Shown here: in pieces, positions 39,721 through 49,061 of the stretch
Position numbering within the stretch: the first letter of the stretch is position 1
Layout of the letters: each line of letters starts with the position of its first letter
Source: Delftia sp. PS-11
GTDB taxonomy: Bacteria; Pseudomonadota; Gammaproteobacteria; Burkholderiales; Burkholderiaceae_C
DNA: 64,000 nucleotides
Direction: 5' to 3'
Assembly (NCBI RefSeq): GCF_029870285.1
Contig: NZ_JACSYA010000001.1
Span: 252,441 to 316,440, forward strand
Program-made: the position numbers and the translations under genes
The notes under the pieces: generated by a model
What the model saw: only the letters and a program-made list of their open reading frames with translations
The model's database searches: none
What the model was told of the DNA's origin: nothing

Positions 39721-41865
39721 TCAACGGACAGATTTTCCATCAGACACCATTTTTGGCGTGATGAATACCAGCATTTCTCTTTTGGCAGATGCCTTGGAAC
39801 GGCTCTTGAACAGATTACCCAACACAGGAACATCGCCAAGTACTGGAATTTTGTTTTCCTGATTGGTTTCTTCCAATTCAAAAATACCACCAATCACCAC
39901 AGTTCCTCCATTCTGAACGAGTACTTGGGTTTTGATATGCTTGGTATCAATTGCCACACCTTGCGTTGTTGTCTCGCCACGTGAATCTTTGTTGATATCC
40001 AGATCAAGAATGATATCTCCTTCTGGCGTAACCTGAGGTGTAACTTCGAGTTTCAAAACTGCTTTCTTAAAAGCTACTGTCGTTGCACCGTTGGGCGCCG
40101 TCACAGAGTATGGGTACTCTGTACCCTGCTCAATCAGTGCTTTGGTCTGGTCAGCCGTCATCAATCGAGGACTGGATATGATCTTGCCTTGCCCATCGGC
40201 TTCCATTGCTGATAGTTCCAGTGTCAGAAAACGGTTGGCTGCTGCGTTGAAAATCGACATGGCAAACGTACCACTGGATCCCGTTGCAGATGCCACGGTG
40301 GCAGGCAGATTCACAAAATTGGTCGAGGCGGCGTTGACCGTACCACCTGCACCCGCTGAAGCGGTCGCATTGGCATAGCTGGATCCGATCGCCAGGCGGT
40401 TTCCCCCTCCCAGGCTGTAGCCGCCATCGCCACCATTCTGGGCTCGCAGGTCGCCCCCCCCCAGACGTACGCCAAGCGCACGACCAAACGTATCACGGGC
40501 TTCCACGATGCGCGCTTCGATCAGCACCTGGCGCACAGGCACATCCAGTGTGGCAAGCAGCGCCTTCATTTCTTCCAGCTTGCTGGGAGTGTCCGTCACA
40601 AACAGCTGATTGGTCCGTGGCTCGGAGATGGCCGAGCCTCTTTCCGAAAGAAAGCGTGTGGAAGTACCTGAGGTTCCAGAGGAAGTTGCCGAAATCTGGG
40701 TCAGAATATCCGCAGCTTTGGCGTAATTGAGCTGAAATCCCTGGGTGCGCAGAGGCTCCAGTTTCTGGATTTCCATCGCCGCCTCATAGTCCCGCTTGGT
40801 TCGGGCATCAATTTCATCCTTGGGCGCAATCCAGAGCACCGAACCCGACTTGCGCATGCCCAGGCCCTTGGCATCCATGATGATCTGCAGGGCCTGGTCC
40901 CAGGGAACATCCTTGAGCCGCAATGTGAGCGAGCCGGTCACCGTGTCTGAGGTCACGATATTGAAATTCGTGAAATCGGCAATGACCTGCAGCAGCGAGC
41001 GCACTTCGATATTCTGGAAATTGAGCGACAGCTTTTCGCCGCTGAAACCCGGTCCTTGGGTCAACTTGCCCAGGTCCACCTTTTTCTGGCGGATCTCGAC
41101 CACAAACTGGCTGTCGCTCTGGTAGGCGCTGTGTTCCCAGTCACCCACCGGCAAAATGCGCATACGCACGGCATCGCCCTGCTGCACGGTGGAGATGGAC
41201 TGCACAGGTGTGCCGAAGTCTGCGACATCGAGCTTGCGCCGCAACCCCTCGGGCAGGGAGGAGCGAAGAAAGTCGATGACCAGTTCCTTGCCTTCGCGGC
41301 GCAAGTCCACGCCTACCTGGCTGCTGCTCAGGCCGACGACGATACGGCCGGCACCATCGCTGCCCCGGCGGAAATCCACATCGCGGACTGCCTGGGCATC
41401 GCTGGGCGCCACCTTGGTTTCGAACACCCGGGATTCTGCAGACTTGGTGCCCACGGCCGCTGCAGCCACAGGATCGAGCATAACCAACAGCGCCTTGCCT
41501 TGACGCTCCGTGCGGTATGAGGTCGCTGACTTCAGGTTCAGCACCAGACGCGAACGACCGCCGGCTTCCACGATATTGATCGAACGCAGATTGCCCTGAT
41601 TGAGGTCGAGCACCGACTTGCCAGTAGCATTGGTCGTTTCAGGAAAATCCAGCGCGATGCGGGCGGGTGACTGGATGGCAAAGCCTGTAGGGTCCGCTCC
41701 CAGAGGCTTTGACAACTCCACGCGAACGACTTCGGTCCCGCCTTGCAGGGAGCCGGAGACCGACTCGATGGCCGCCTGGGCCCAGGCAACGGAGCCCAGC
41801 AGATAGCCGCCGATGGCCATGCCCCAGCGGGCCTTGTGCAGCATGCTGCGATGCGAGCCGATCAT
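39721..41865 (-). CDS. pilQ: Type IV pilus secretin PilQ
   Basis: 714 aa. Forms the outer-membrane ring through which type IV pili pass. Order seen: signal peptide (to about 31), AMIN domains binding peptidoglycan (about 40-270), STN/N0 domain with V-R-S-L-L-Q-V-I-A-D-F-T, N1 domain, and the C-terminal secretin domain with P-V-R-Q-V-L-I-E-A-R-I-V-E and V-P-V-L-G-N-L-F-K. The stop is followed at once by the lipoprotein gene; the start overlaps pilP (ATGA). The 3' third has noticeably lower G+C than the 5' part. Confidence 0.96.
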   Translation of the reverse strand: MIGSHRSMLHKARWGMAIGGYLLGSVAWAQAAIESVSGSLQGGTEVVRVELSKPLGADPTGFAIQSPARIALDFPETTNATGKSVLDLNQGNLRSINIVEAGGRSRLVLNLKSATSYRTERQGKALLVMLDPVAAAAVGTKSAESRVFETKVAPSDAQAVRDVDFRRGSDGAGRIVVGLSSSQVGVDLRREGKELVIDFLRSSLPEGLRRKLDVADFGTPVQSISTVQQGDAVRMRILPVGDWEHSAYQSDSQFVVEIRQKKVDLGKLTQGPGFSGEKLSLNFQNIEVRSLLQVIADFTNFNIVTSDTVTGSLTLRLKDVPWDQALQIIMDAKGLGMRKSGSVLWIAPKDEIDARTKRDYEAAMEIQKLEPLRTQGFQLNYAKAADILTQISATSSGTSGTSTRFLSERGSAISEPRTNQLFVTDTPSKLEEMKALLATLDVPVRQVLIEARIVEARDTFGRALGVRLGGGDLRAQNGGDGGYSLGGGNRLAIGSSYANATASAGAGGTVNAASTNFVNLPATVASATGSSGTFAMSIFNAAANRFLTLELSAMEADGQGKIISSPRLMTADQTKALIEQGTEYPYSVTAPNGATTVAFKKAVLKLEVTPQVTPEGDIILDLDINKDSRGETTTQGVAIDTKHIKTQVLVQNGGTVVIGGIFELEETNQENKIPVLGDVPVLGNLFKSRSKASAKREMLVFITPKMVSDGKSVR

Positions 41866-42410
41866 TTCCTACCCTCCTGCAACTCCAATGTGCTTGTTCT
41901 CTCTACCCAATCCCCGCCACCGTCCTGGACGATCTCCCGCAACTGGATGGAGGTTTCCGTGATCCGCGTGACCTTGCCATAGTTCTGGCCCAGATAATTG
42001 CCGACGCGGACCTGATACAGCAATGCCCCGACCCTGACCAGTGCCGTGGGCGTACCTTTCTTGTCCAGGCTTCCCACCATGGCCATGGCATCCAGAGGTT
42101 CGGCCTCCAGCGGCTCCTTGCGCCGGTTGAGTTCTGTGGCAATCAGGCTGGCATTGGCATTGGCCTGCTGCGTCTCCCGGCGCCATACCTGGGTCAGCTT
42201 GAGCAGGCTGAACGGGTCCATGCCTTCGCTCCCCAGATAAGCCTGGGGGGAGAAGGTCTTGGGTTCTTCCAGAGGGGTGATGCGGGGCCGAGCGTTGGCG
42301 CGCTCCTGCGCCATCCACGACCGAAGTTCGTCATCGTCTGAATTGGAACACGCCGCCAAAGCCAGCGTGCAGGCCAGCAACAGCCAGCCACTGCGAAGCT
42401 TATGGCTCAT
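41862..42410 (-). CDS. pilP: Type IV pilus assembly lipoprotein PilP
   Basis: 182 aa. Links the inner-membrane PilN-PilO complex to PilQ. Lipoprotein signal with L-A-A-C (Cys21), a flexible acidic linker, and the small C-terminal beta domain containing V-G-N-Y-L-G-Q-N-Y-G-K-V. Overlaps pilQ and pilO by 4 nt at each end. Confidence 0.94.
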   Translation of the reverse strand: MSHKLRSGWLLLACTLALAACSNSDDDELRSWMAQERANARPRITPLEEPKTFSPQAYLGSEGMDPFSLLKLTQVWRRETQQANANASLIATELNRRKEPLEAEPLDAMAMVGSLDKKGTPTALVRVGALLYQVRVGNYLGQNYGKVTRITETSIQLREIVQDGGGDWVERTSTLELQEGRK

Positions 42411-43084
42411 TTACCCCCCTTTGCTGACGCCGCGCGCTGTGCCTTCACCTCATCAGCATCCAGATAGCGGAAGGTACGGGCTGTCGCCTCCATACTCAGC
42501 AGTTCGCTATTCTCTTTACCAGGCACAATGGCGATGTTATTCAAGGTAACAATGCGCGACAGATACGCCACATCTGATGCGAATGCACCGATATCGTGGT
42601 AACGCCCGGTCACCTTCAGCGCAATCGGCAGTTCCGCATAGTATTCCTTGACCACGATGGAGCTGGGACGGAAGGTCTCGAACTGCAGACTGCGTCCCAG
42701 ACCTGCCTGGTTGATATCGGACAGCAGAGCCGCCATCTCGGCCTTGCTGGGCAGCTGCTTTTCCAGCTGAGTCACATATTGCTGCACCTGCTCACGCTGC
42801 TTCTTGAGGCCTTCGAGGCTGACCGCCTTGGACAGCTTGTTGCGAAAATCCTCGCGCAACGTGGCCTCGGTATTGCGCTCCCGATCCAGCGTTTCTTCAT
42901 AGTCCTTGAGCAGCGCAAACCACAGCGCGGCTGCCACGGCAATCGCAATCACAATGCACAGTGCCGTGCGCGGCAGCACAGGCCACAGCGAGGGATCATT
43001 GGGATCCAGATTGCGGAACTGGCGCTGGATCTTCTCCTGCAACGCGGAGAAGTCGATATCTTTTCCTTTTTTCCGGGCCATCAC
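42407..43084 (-). CDS. pilO: Type IV pilus inner-membrane protein PilO
   Basis: 225 aa. One membrane helix (about 46-66), a coiled-coil (about 70-115) and a ferredoxin-like periplasmic domain, the standard PilO architecture. It dimerises with PilN. The N-terminal D-L-N-P-N-D-P-S-x-W-P segment typical of PilO is present as L-D-P-N-D-P-S-L-W-P. Confidence 0.94.
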   Translation of the reverse strand: MMARKKGKDIDFSALQEKIQRQFRNLDPNDPSLWPVLPRTALCIVIAIAVAAALWFALLKDYEETLDRERNTEATLREDFRNKLSKAVSLEGLKKQREQVQQYVTQLEKQLPSKAEMAALLSDINQAGLGRSLQFETFRPSSIVVKEYYAELPIALKVTGRYHDIGAFASDVAYLSRIVTLNNIAIVPGKENSELLSMEATARTFRYLDADEVKAQRAASAKGGK

Positions 43085-43704
43085 TGAGGCTTTCCTGGAT
43101 TGGCTGGCGCTTTGGAGGCCTGCGCCAGACTCTTTTGCGCATCGCTGGCCCGCGTCAGCTGAAAACGCAGGTTGAAAGCGGCAGCACGGCGCTGCTCCTT
43201 GGGGGAGACCGCTACGGTCTTGGCCACGATCTCCACCAGCTCGGGCTTGGAGAACCAGGGCGTGCCTTCCGAAAAATTGCGCAGCATCTCGGAGACTCGT
43301 TCATTGGATTGAGCCACCCCCTGCATGGTCACCGCCATGCCCTCCTGGCGCAGGCTCGTCACATACACACCATCGGGCAGCTGCGCCACCAGTTCATTGA
43401 GCATATGCACTGGCAGATTGCGGTCCGACTGCAGGTCTTCCACCGCCTTCTGACGCGCCCTCAGCGCCGTGATCTCGCCTTCAAGGCCTGCGATTTCCTT
43501 GATCTGAGCCTCCAGCACTGTGATTTCGGAGCGCAGCAGGCTGTTCTTGGCCTGCTGCGCCTCGATCATCATCTGGAACCACCAGTAGACCACGCCGGCA
43601 ATGAGCAGCCCAGCCAGCGCGGACAGCACCATCGTGGCCTGGAATGCCTCCTTGCGGCGCTTGCGTGCTGCTTCGCGGTGGGGCAATAGGTTGATGAGAA
43701 TCAC
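43081..43704 (-). CDS. pilN: Type IV pilus inner-membrane protein PilN
   Basis: 207 aa. Short cytoplasmic N-terminus M-I-L-I-N-L-L-P-H-R, which binds PilM, then a membrane helix (about 23-45), a coiled-coil and a ferredoxin-like domain. The I-N-L-L-P motif is diagnostic. Overlaps pilM and pilO by 4 nt. Confidence 0.95.
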   Translation of the reverse strand: MILINLLPHREAARKRRKEAFQATMVLSALAGLLIAGVVYWWFQMMIEAQQAKNSLLRSEITVLEAQIKEIAGLEGEITALRARQKAVEDLQSDRNLPVHMLNELVAQLPDGVYVTSLRQEGMAVTMQGVAQSNERVSEMLRNFSEGTPWFSKPELVEIVAKTVAVSPKEQRRAAAFNLRFQLTRASDAQKSLAQASKAPANPGKPQ

Positions 43705-44771
43705 GAGACAAACCTCCGCATGGCCAGGCCACAGGCCGTCAGGTAGGACGGCGCCTCGCGGGCCATGCGCTTGAGCCGCACTGCGCTGCCGACGTCCATG
43801 CCTTCGAAGGGGTTGACCAGACTGCAGGCAAAGCCTGTCTGCTGGGTAATGGCCTCAGTCAACCCGGCCAGAGGCGCAGAGCCGCCCGCCAGCAGGATGT
43901 GGTCGATGCGGTTGTAGGGCGTGCTCGTGAAAAAGAACTGCAGCGCGCGCGCCACTTCCTGCGTCATGCTCTGCACGAAAGGCTTGAGCACGGCCGATCC
44001 GTAGTCGTCAGGAAGTTCGCCGCTTCGCTTCTTGGACTCGGCCTCTTCCTGGGAAAAACCGTATTGACGTGCGATCAGCTGCGTCAGCTGTGCACCGCCA
44101 AAGGCCTGGTCGCGGTCATACAGCACCTCGTCATTGCGCAGGATCTGCATGCTGGTGGTGAATGCCCCCACCTCGAACAACGCCACCAGGGCATTGGCGC
44201 CCTGGTTGGGCAGGCGCTCGATCAGCCGTCCTGCCGCAAGCCTCGAAGCATGGGGTTCGATATCGATGATGACAGGCTTGAGTCCTGCCGCTTCGGCCAA
44301 GCCCTGGCGGTCCTGCACCTTCTCGCGGCGCGAGGCTGCAATCAGCACATCCACATCGCCGGAGGTGTTTGCGGAAGGGCCAACCACACAGAAGTCCAGG
44401 CTCACTTCGTCCAGCGAAAACGGAATGTACTGGTTGGCTTCGGATTCGACCTGCACCTCCAGCTCCTGCTCGCTCAAGCCGTCGGGCAGGGAGATTTTTT
44501 TGGTGATGACGGCCGATGCCGGCAGCGCCATCGCCACATTCTTGGTGCGGGTTCCGCTTTTCTTGACCAAGCGGCGCAGGGCGTCGGCGACCTCATCGAA
44601 TTTCTCGATGTTGCCATCCATGATCCACCCACGCTCCAGCGGTTCGATCGCGCAACGCTCCAGCAGCAAGTCCCCCGACTTGGCTTTGGACAGCTCCACC
44701 AGCTTGACGCTCGACGAACTGATGTCGACGCCAAGCAGTGCTGCAGGCTGGCGACTGAACAAGGATTCCAT
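43701..44771 (-). CDS. pilM: Type IV pilus actin-like protein PilM
   Basis: 356 aa from the ATG at 44771; the frame is open upstream, but PilM homology starts near S-L-F-S-R-Q-P-A-A-L-L-G-V-D-I-S-S-S-S. Cytoplasmic FtsA-like ATP-binding protein that docks on PilN. The actin-fold motifs G-V-D-I-S-S-S-S-V-K-L, D-I-E-P-H-A and L-A-G-G-S-A-P-L are visible. Leads the pilMNOPQ operon, divergent from mrcA. Confidence 0.95.
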   Translation of the reverse strand: MESLFSRQPAALLGVDISSSSVKLVELSKAKSGDLLLERCAIEPLERGWIMDGNIEKFDEVADALRRLVKKSGTRTKNVAMALPASAVITKKISLPDGLSEQELEVQVESEANQYIPFSLDEVSLDFCVVGPSANTSGDVDVLIAASRREKVQDRQGLAEAAGLKPVIIDIEPHASRLAAGRLIERLPNQGANALVALFEVGAFTTSMQILRNDEVLYDRDQAFGGAQLTQLIARQYGFSQEEAESKKRSGELPDDYGSAVLKPFVQSMTQEVARALQFFFTSTPYNRIDHILLAGGSAPLAGLTEAITQQTGFACSLVNPFEGMDVGSAVRLKRMAREAPSYLTACGLAMRRFVS

Positions 44772-45084
44772 GGTAATCAACTTGCCCTCCCTCTTTTTTT
44801 GCATGTGAAAAACGCAACAAGCTTTCACATATAGTCCGCATGCTATCAGCAAGCAACCGCCACGCTCACCATGCCAACGGACGGCCACCTGTTGAAAGTG
44901 GCCAAAAAAAGACATTATTGCGGACTATCAAATGCGCTATCAGTGCCTCCATGACGGCATGTCGGCGAAGTTTCTGGCATAGCATTGGACAGGGTCACCA
45001 TGCTGACCAACGCTTGCCGTTCCCTCCTACAGCTCTGCGCAAGGGCATTTTTATAATGCCTCACCTCCCTGCATCCCCTGCGAC
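44772..45084. promoter_or_regulatory. Divergent pilM / mrcA promoter region
   Basis: 313 nt without a gene. An 8-bp inverted repeat ATGTGAAA (44803-44810) / TTTCACAT (44823-44830), arms 12 nt apart, lies 32-60 nt upstream of pilM and could be an operator. On the other side a perfect TATAAT (45052-45057) precedes mrcA by 28 nt but lacks a good -35. A run of seven T at 44794-44800 lies between the repeat and pilM. Confidence 0.55.
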
Positions 45085-47466
45085 ATGCCGCCATCAGACC
45101 CCCGAGACTCCCAGGCTCCCAAGCCACGCTCCAGCCAGCCCATGCATTGGTTCCCCAAAGCCCTGCTGTGGCTGGCAGGGATTGCCATCGCCGGCACGCT
45201 GGCCCTGGTGCTGACGGTAGCCGTCGCGCTGGCCATGGCCTATCCCAATCTGCCGGACGTGTCGGAACTGGCCGACTACCGGCCCAAGCTGCCATTGCGC
45301 GTCTACTCCAGCGAAGGGGCGCTGCTGGGCGAATTCGGTGAGGAGCGGCGGACCCTGACGCCCATACAGGACATCCCCAAAGTGATGACAGATGCCGTGC
45401 TGGCCATCGAGGACACACGCTTCTTCGAGCATGGCGGCGTGGACTACAAGGGCATGCTGCGTGCGGCGCTGGCCAATCTGGGCCGGGTCAAGAGCCAGGG
45501 TGCATCAACCATCACCATGCAGGTGGCGCGCAATGTCTATCTTTCCTCGGAAAAGACATTTACTCGCAAAATTTACGAAGTATTACTAACTTTCAAACTG
45601 GAACATTTGCTCACCAAAAATCAGATTCTTGAAATCTACATGAATCAGATTTACCTGGGCAATAGGGCCTATGGCTTCGCTGCGGCCTGCGAGGCCTATT
45701 TTGGCAAGCCGCTCAAGGACATCACGGTGGCAGAGGCTGCCATGCTTGCCGGCCTGCCCAAGGCACCTTCCGCATACAACCCGATCAGCAATCCCAAGCG
45801 CGCGCGCGTGCGCCAGCAGTACATCATCGAGCGCATGCAGGAAAATGGCTTCATCACTGCGGCACAGGCGCAGGAAGCCAGGACGGAGCAGCTGAAGATC
45901 CGCTCCGGCGCCTACAACACCCGGGTGCACGCCGAGTACGTGGCAGAGATGGCCCGCCAGCTGATTTTTGCGCAGTACGGCAACGAAGCGTACACACGGG
46001 GACTGAACGTCTACACCACGATCAATGCGGGCGAGCAGGAGGCCGCCTATGCGGCCCTGCGCCGGGGCATCATGGACTACGAGCGCCGCCAGAAGTACCG
46101 CGGCCCTGAGAAGTTCGTGACCCTTCCCGCCGATGCGCAGGAGCGTGAAGATGCGATTGACGACACGCTGGCCAATCACCCCGACAATGGCGATGTGCTC
46201 GCGGCCGTGGTGCTCGATGCCACACCCCGCAAGATTGTGGCGGTACGCGCCGATGGCGAGCAGATCGAGATCACGGGCGAAGGCCTCAAGCCTGCCGAAT
46301 CCGGCCTGACCCCCAAGGCCCCGCCCAACATCAGAATTCGCCCCGGCGCCGTGATCCGGGTGGTCAAGGCAGCCAGGAACAGCTGGGAAATCACGCAACT
46401 GCCCGAAGTCGAGGGCGCCTTCGTTGCCCTGGTACCCCAGACAGGCGCCCTGCGCGCACTGGTGGGAGGCTTCGACTTCCAGAAGAACAAGTTCAACCAT
46501 GTGACACAGGCCTGGCGCCAGCCCGGCTCCAGTTTCAAGCCCTTCATTTACTCTGCCGCACTGGAAAAAGGCTTTTCGCCAGCCACCATGATCAATGACG
46601 CGCCGCTGTTCTTCAGCGCTGGCGTCACAGGCGGCCAGCCCTGGGAGCCCAAGAACTACGACAGCCGCTATGACGGTCCCATGAGCATGCGCACGGGCCT
46701 GAACAAGTCCAAGAACATGATCTCCATCCGGCTGCTGCAGGCCGTCGGCCCCAAGCAGGCCCAGGAGTGGGTGACGCGCTTCGGATTCGAGGCTGCCAGG
46801 CACCCTGCCTATCTGACCATGGCCCTGGGAGCAGGCTCCGTCACGCCGCTGCAGCTGGTGTCCGGCTATGCGGTGTTCGCCAATGGCGGCCACCGCGTCA
46901 ACCCCTGGCTGATCGCACGCGTCACCGACCACAAGGGCCGCATCCTGTCCGAGTTCACGCCTCCTGCCGTGCAGGACCTGCCACAGGCCATCGAGCCGCG
47001 CAATGCCTTCCTCATGAACAGCCTGCTGCAGGACGTGGCCCGCGTGGGCACGGCAGCGCGGGCACAGTCCACACTCAAGCGCCCTGATCTGTATGGCAAG
47101 ACCGGCACGACCAACGACTCGGTGGACGCATGGTTCGCGGGCTTTCAGCCCACGCTGGCCGCAGTCTCCTGGATCGGCTATGACACGCCGCGCAACCTGG
47201 GCAGCCGCGAGACCGGCGGCGGACTGAGCCTGCCGATCTGGATCAGCTTCATGCAGCATGCGCTCAAGGGCGTTCCCGTGGCCGAGATGCCCGTGCCGCC
47301 CGGTGTGGTGAACGTGGGCGGCGAGTGGTACTACGAAGAAAACGCCCGCAATGGCGGCGTCAGCAGCCTGGGCATGGATGGCGCAGGATCGGGTGGCGCA
47401 GGCCCTGCCACACCGCCACCTCCCAGCGAGGAGCGCAGCCGCATCCTCGATCTGTTCCGCAACTGA
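45085..47466 (+). CDS. mrcA: Penicillin-binding protein 1A (class A PBP)
   Basis: 793 aa. Bifunctional peptidoglycan glycosyltransferase/transpeptidase anchored in the inner membrane by one helix (about 26-50). The GT51 domain has catalytic Glu109 in E-D-T-R-F-F-E-H-G-G and the Q-G-A-S-T-I-T-M-Q motif. The transpeptidase has S482-S-F-K485, S-K-N and K672-T-G-T675. An OB-like insert lies between them. The linkage to pilMNOPQ in the opposite direction is conserved in many proteobacteria. Also called ponA. Confidence 0.96.
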   Translation: MPPSDPRDSQAPKPRSSQPMHWFPKALLWLAGIAIAGTLALVLTVAVALAMAYPNLPDVSELADYRPKLPLRVYSSEGALLGEFGEERRTLTPIQDIPKVMTDAVLAIEDTRFFEHGGVDYKGMLRAALANLGRVKSQGASTITMQVARNVYLSSEKTFTRKIYEVLLTFKLEHLLTKNQILEIYMNQIYLGNRAYGFAAACEAYFGKPLKDITVAEAAMLAGLPKAPSAYNPISNPKRARVRQQYIIERMQENGFITAAQAQEARTEQLKIRSGAYNTRVHAEYVAEMARQLIFAQYGNEAYTRGLNVYTTINAGEQEAAYAALRRGIMDYERRQKYRGPEKFVTLPADAQEREDAIDDTLANHPDNGDVLAAVVLDATPRKIVAVRADGEQIEITGEGLKPAESGLTPKAPPNIRIRPGAVIRVVKAARNSWEITQLPEVEGAFVALVPQTGALRALVGGFDFQKNKFNHVTQAWRQPGSSFKPFIYSAALEKGFSPATMINDAPLFFSAGVTGGQPWEPKNYDSRYDGPMSMRTGLNKSKNMISIRLLQAVGPKQAQEWVTRFGFEAARHPAYLTMALGAGSVTPLQLVSGYAVFANGGHRVNPWLIARVTDHKGRILSEFTPPAVQDLPQAIEPRNAFLMNSLLQDVARVGTAARAQSTLKRPDLYGKTGTTNDSVDAWFAGFQPTLAAVSWIGYDTPRNLGSRETGGGLSLPIWISFMQHALKGVPVAEMPVPPGVVNVGGEWYYEENARNGGVSSLGMDGAGSGGAGPATPPPPSEERSRILDLFRN

Positions 47467-47487
47467 GTACGCAGCACTCCCCCAAAG

Positions 47488-47521
47488 AGCAAAGCCCGTT
47501 CATCCGGGCTTTGCTTTTTTT
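47488..47521 (+). terminator. Intrinsic terminator after mrcA
   Basis: 11-bp stem AGCAAAGCCCG / CGGGCTTTGCT (47488-47498, 47505-47515) with a 6-nt loop and a T-run to 47521, 21 nt past the mrcA stop. The A-rich left flank could also serve the convergent cyaY transcript. Confidence 0.9.
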
Positions 47522-47539
47522 GGGGGGGGCGGTGCCGTG

Positions 47540-47878
47540 TCAGAGCGCCGTGAACTCCAGCGCCATGCCGGACTGCTCGCTCGCGTAGCGGCTGAGGTTG
47601 GTGAAGAATTCACCCGCGCCCTTGGTGTCGAGCCATGCGCGCCGGTCCGCATCGAAGCGGTAGTGAAAGCCGCCAGCCTTGGCCGCAAGCCAGATTTCAT
47701 GCAATGGCTTTTGCTGGTTGATGACGATCTGGCTGCGGTTGGAAAACACCAGAGTCACCATGCCGCCCACACGCTGGGCATCGATATCGGCATCGGTTTC
47801 ATCGTTGATGCGGTCACAGCCCTGCTCCACTGCCAGCAGCAGTCGGTCGGCGAGATCCAGATATTCAAGGTCGGTCAT
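47540..47878 (-). CDS. cyaY: Frataxin-like iron-sulfur assembly protein CyaY
   Basis: 112 aa from the ATG at 47878, the normal CyaY length. Iron-binding regulator of Fe-S cluster assembly. It begins with M-T-D-L-E-Y and contains the acidic first-helix region and the conserved strand [17 protein letters not shown] followed by [10 protein letters not shown]. Convergent with mrcA, and head-to-head with an lptM-like gene only 12 nt away. Confidence 0.94.
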   Translation of the reverse strand: MTDLEYLDLADRLLLAVEQGCDRINDETDADIDAQRVGGMVTLVFSNRSQIVINQQKPLHEIWLAAKAGGFHYRFDADRRAWLDTKGAGEFFTNLSRYASEQSGMALEFTAL

Positions 47879-47890
47879 TACAATTTGCGG

Positions 47891-48142
47891 ATGTTGAAAG
47901 CCTCGCAAATTCTAGTCAGGAGCCTTTCCCTTGCGGCCTGTGCGGCGTCCCTGGCCGCCTGCGGTCAGAAAGGGCCCCTGTTCCTGCCCAACGCTCCGGC
48001 CGCCAGCGCACGCGCCACGCTGCCGCAGGTGCTGGGCATTTCGAGCCCGGCCTCACCGGAAGGCGGCAACGCGCCAACTGCGGCACCCGGCCGCTCGCCG
48101 CAAGGCGATCCCGAGGGCAGCCAGGAACTGCGCGCAGAGTGA
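47891..48142 (+). CDS. lptM: LptM-like small lipoprotein (YifL family)
   Basis: 83 aa from the ATG at 47891. A lipoprotein signal is followed by the diagnostic [10 protein letters not shown] motif at the lipidated Cys24. LptM assists maturation of the LptDE lipopolysaccharide translocon by mimicking LPS. The C-terminal half is low-complexity, rich in Pro, Ala and Ser. It usually sits between cyaY and lysA; here lysA is absent and an MBL/ODP gene follows. Confidence 0.85.
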   Translation: MLKASQILVRSLSLAACAASLAACGQKGPLFLPNAPAASARATLPQVLGISSPASPEGGNAPTAAPGRSPQGDPEGSQELRAE

Positions 48143-48236
48143 GCATGCACCGCCGGCCGAACGGCTTGACGCACATCAACACCCCTGCAGGCCATGGCGC
48201 TTAGAGTGGCCCTCTCTTGTCCCCAGACAAAACGCC

Positions 48237-49061
48237 ATGCCCGTAGAACTCTACCGAGACAGCAACCATGCCTGCCTGATGTTCACCGACCTCATCGAGG
48301 AAGATGGGCAGGCCATACAGGCCAACCAGTTCCTCATCGTCGATGACAACACGGGTGCCATCATTGATCCGGGCGGCAACCTCGCCTTCAACGAGCTGTT
48401 CATGGGCATGTCGCGGCATTTCCCGCCGCACAAGCTGTCCTACCTGATCGCCTCGCACGCCGACCCCGACATCATCGCATCGCTGGACCGCTGGATGACC
48501 AGCACCCGTGCCCAGCTGGTGATCTCGCGCATCTGGGAGCGTTTCGCGCCCCACTTCACCAAGGTGGGCAAGACAGAGAACCGCGTCATCGGCGTGCCCG
48601 ACGCCGGCGGACGCCTGCCGCTGGGCCGGCATGAACTGCATCTGCTGCCGGCGCACTTCCTGCACGCGGAAGGCAACTTCCATTTCTATGACCCGATCAG
48701 CCGCATTCTGTTCACGGGCGATCTCGGTGTTTCGCTGATGAGCGGCGCCGAAGCCCAGGTGCCCGTGACGGACCTGATGCCCCATATCGCGCGCATGGAG
48801 GGCTTTCACCGCCGCTACATGGTGTCCAACAAGGTGCTGCGCCTGTGGGTGCAGATGGCGCGCCAGCTGCAGATCGACATGATCGTACCCCAGCACGGCG
48901 CGCCCATCATGGGCAGGCAGGCCATCACCGACCTGTTCAACTGGCTGGAAGGGCTGCAGTGCGGGATCGATCTGTTCGACCAGCGCAACTACCAGCTGCC
49001 GGCAGCCGACATCGACCCCGTGACACGGCAACTGCGCCCTGTGCTGCGGGCCGTGGGCTAG
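48237..49061 (+). CDS. Stand-alone ODP (oxygen-binding di-iron) MBL-fold protein
   Basis: 274 aa from the ATG at 48237; the frame is open further upstream across lptM. MBL-fold with H74-A-D-P-D78 in place of H-x-H-x-D-H, the variant found in di-iron flavoprotein and ODP domains, plus a later H-F-L-H-A-E-G-N-F and F-T-G-D-L-G. There is no flavodoxin domain and no signal peptide, so it is not a full flavodiiron protein. Such domains bind O2 or NO and can act as sensors. The 3' end overlaps the convergent msrQ by 4 nt. Confidence 0.82.
   Translation: MPVELYRDSNHACLMFTDLIEEDGQAIQANQFLIVDDNTGAIIDPGGNLAFNELFMGMSRHFPPHKLSYLIASHADPDIIASLDRWMTSTRAQLVISRIWERFAPHFTKVGKTENRVIGVPDAGGRLPLGRHELHLLPAHFLHAEGNFHFYDPISRILFTGDLGVSLMSGAEAQVPVTDLMPHIARMEGFHRRYMVSNKVLRLWVQMARQLQIDMIVPQHGAPIMGRQAITDLFNWLEGLQCGIDLFDQRNYQLPAADIDPVTRQLRPVLRAVG

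Noticed and set aside
44803..44830. CRP-type binding site upstream of pilM
   Set aside because: TGTGA and TCACA are separated by 16 nt, not the 6 nt of a CRP site; kept only as a generic inverted repeat.
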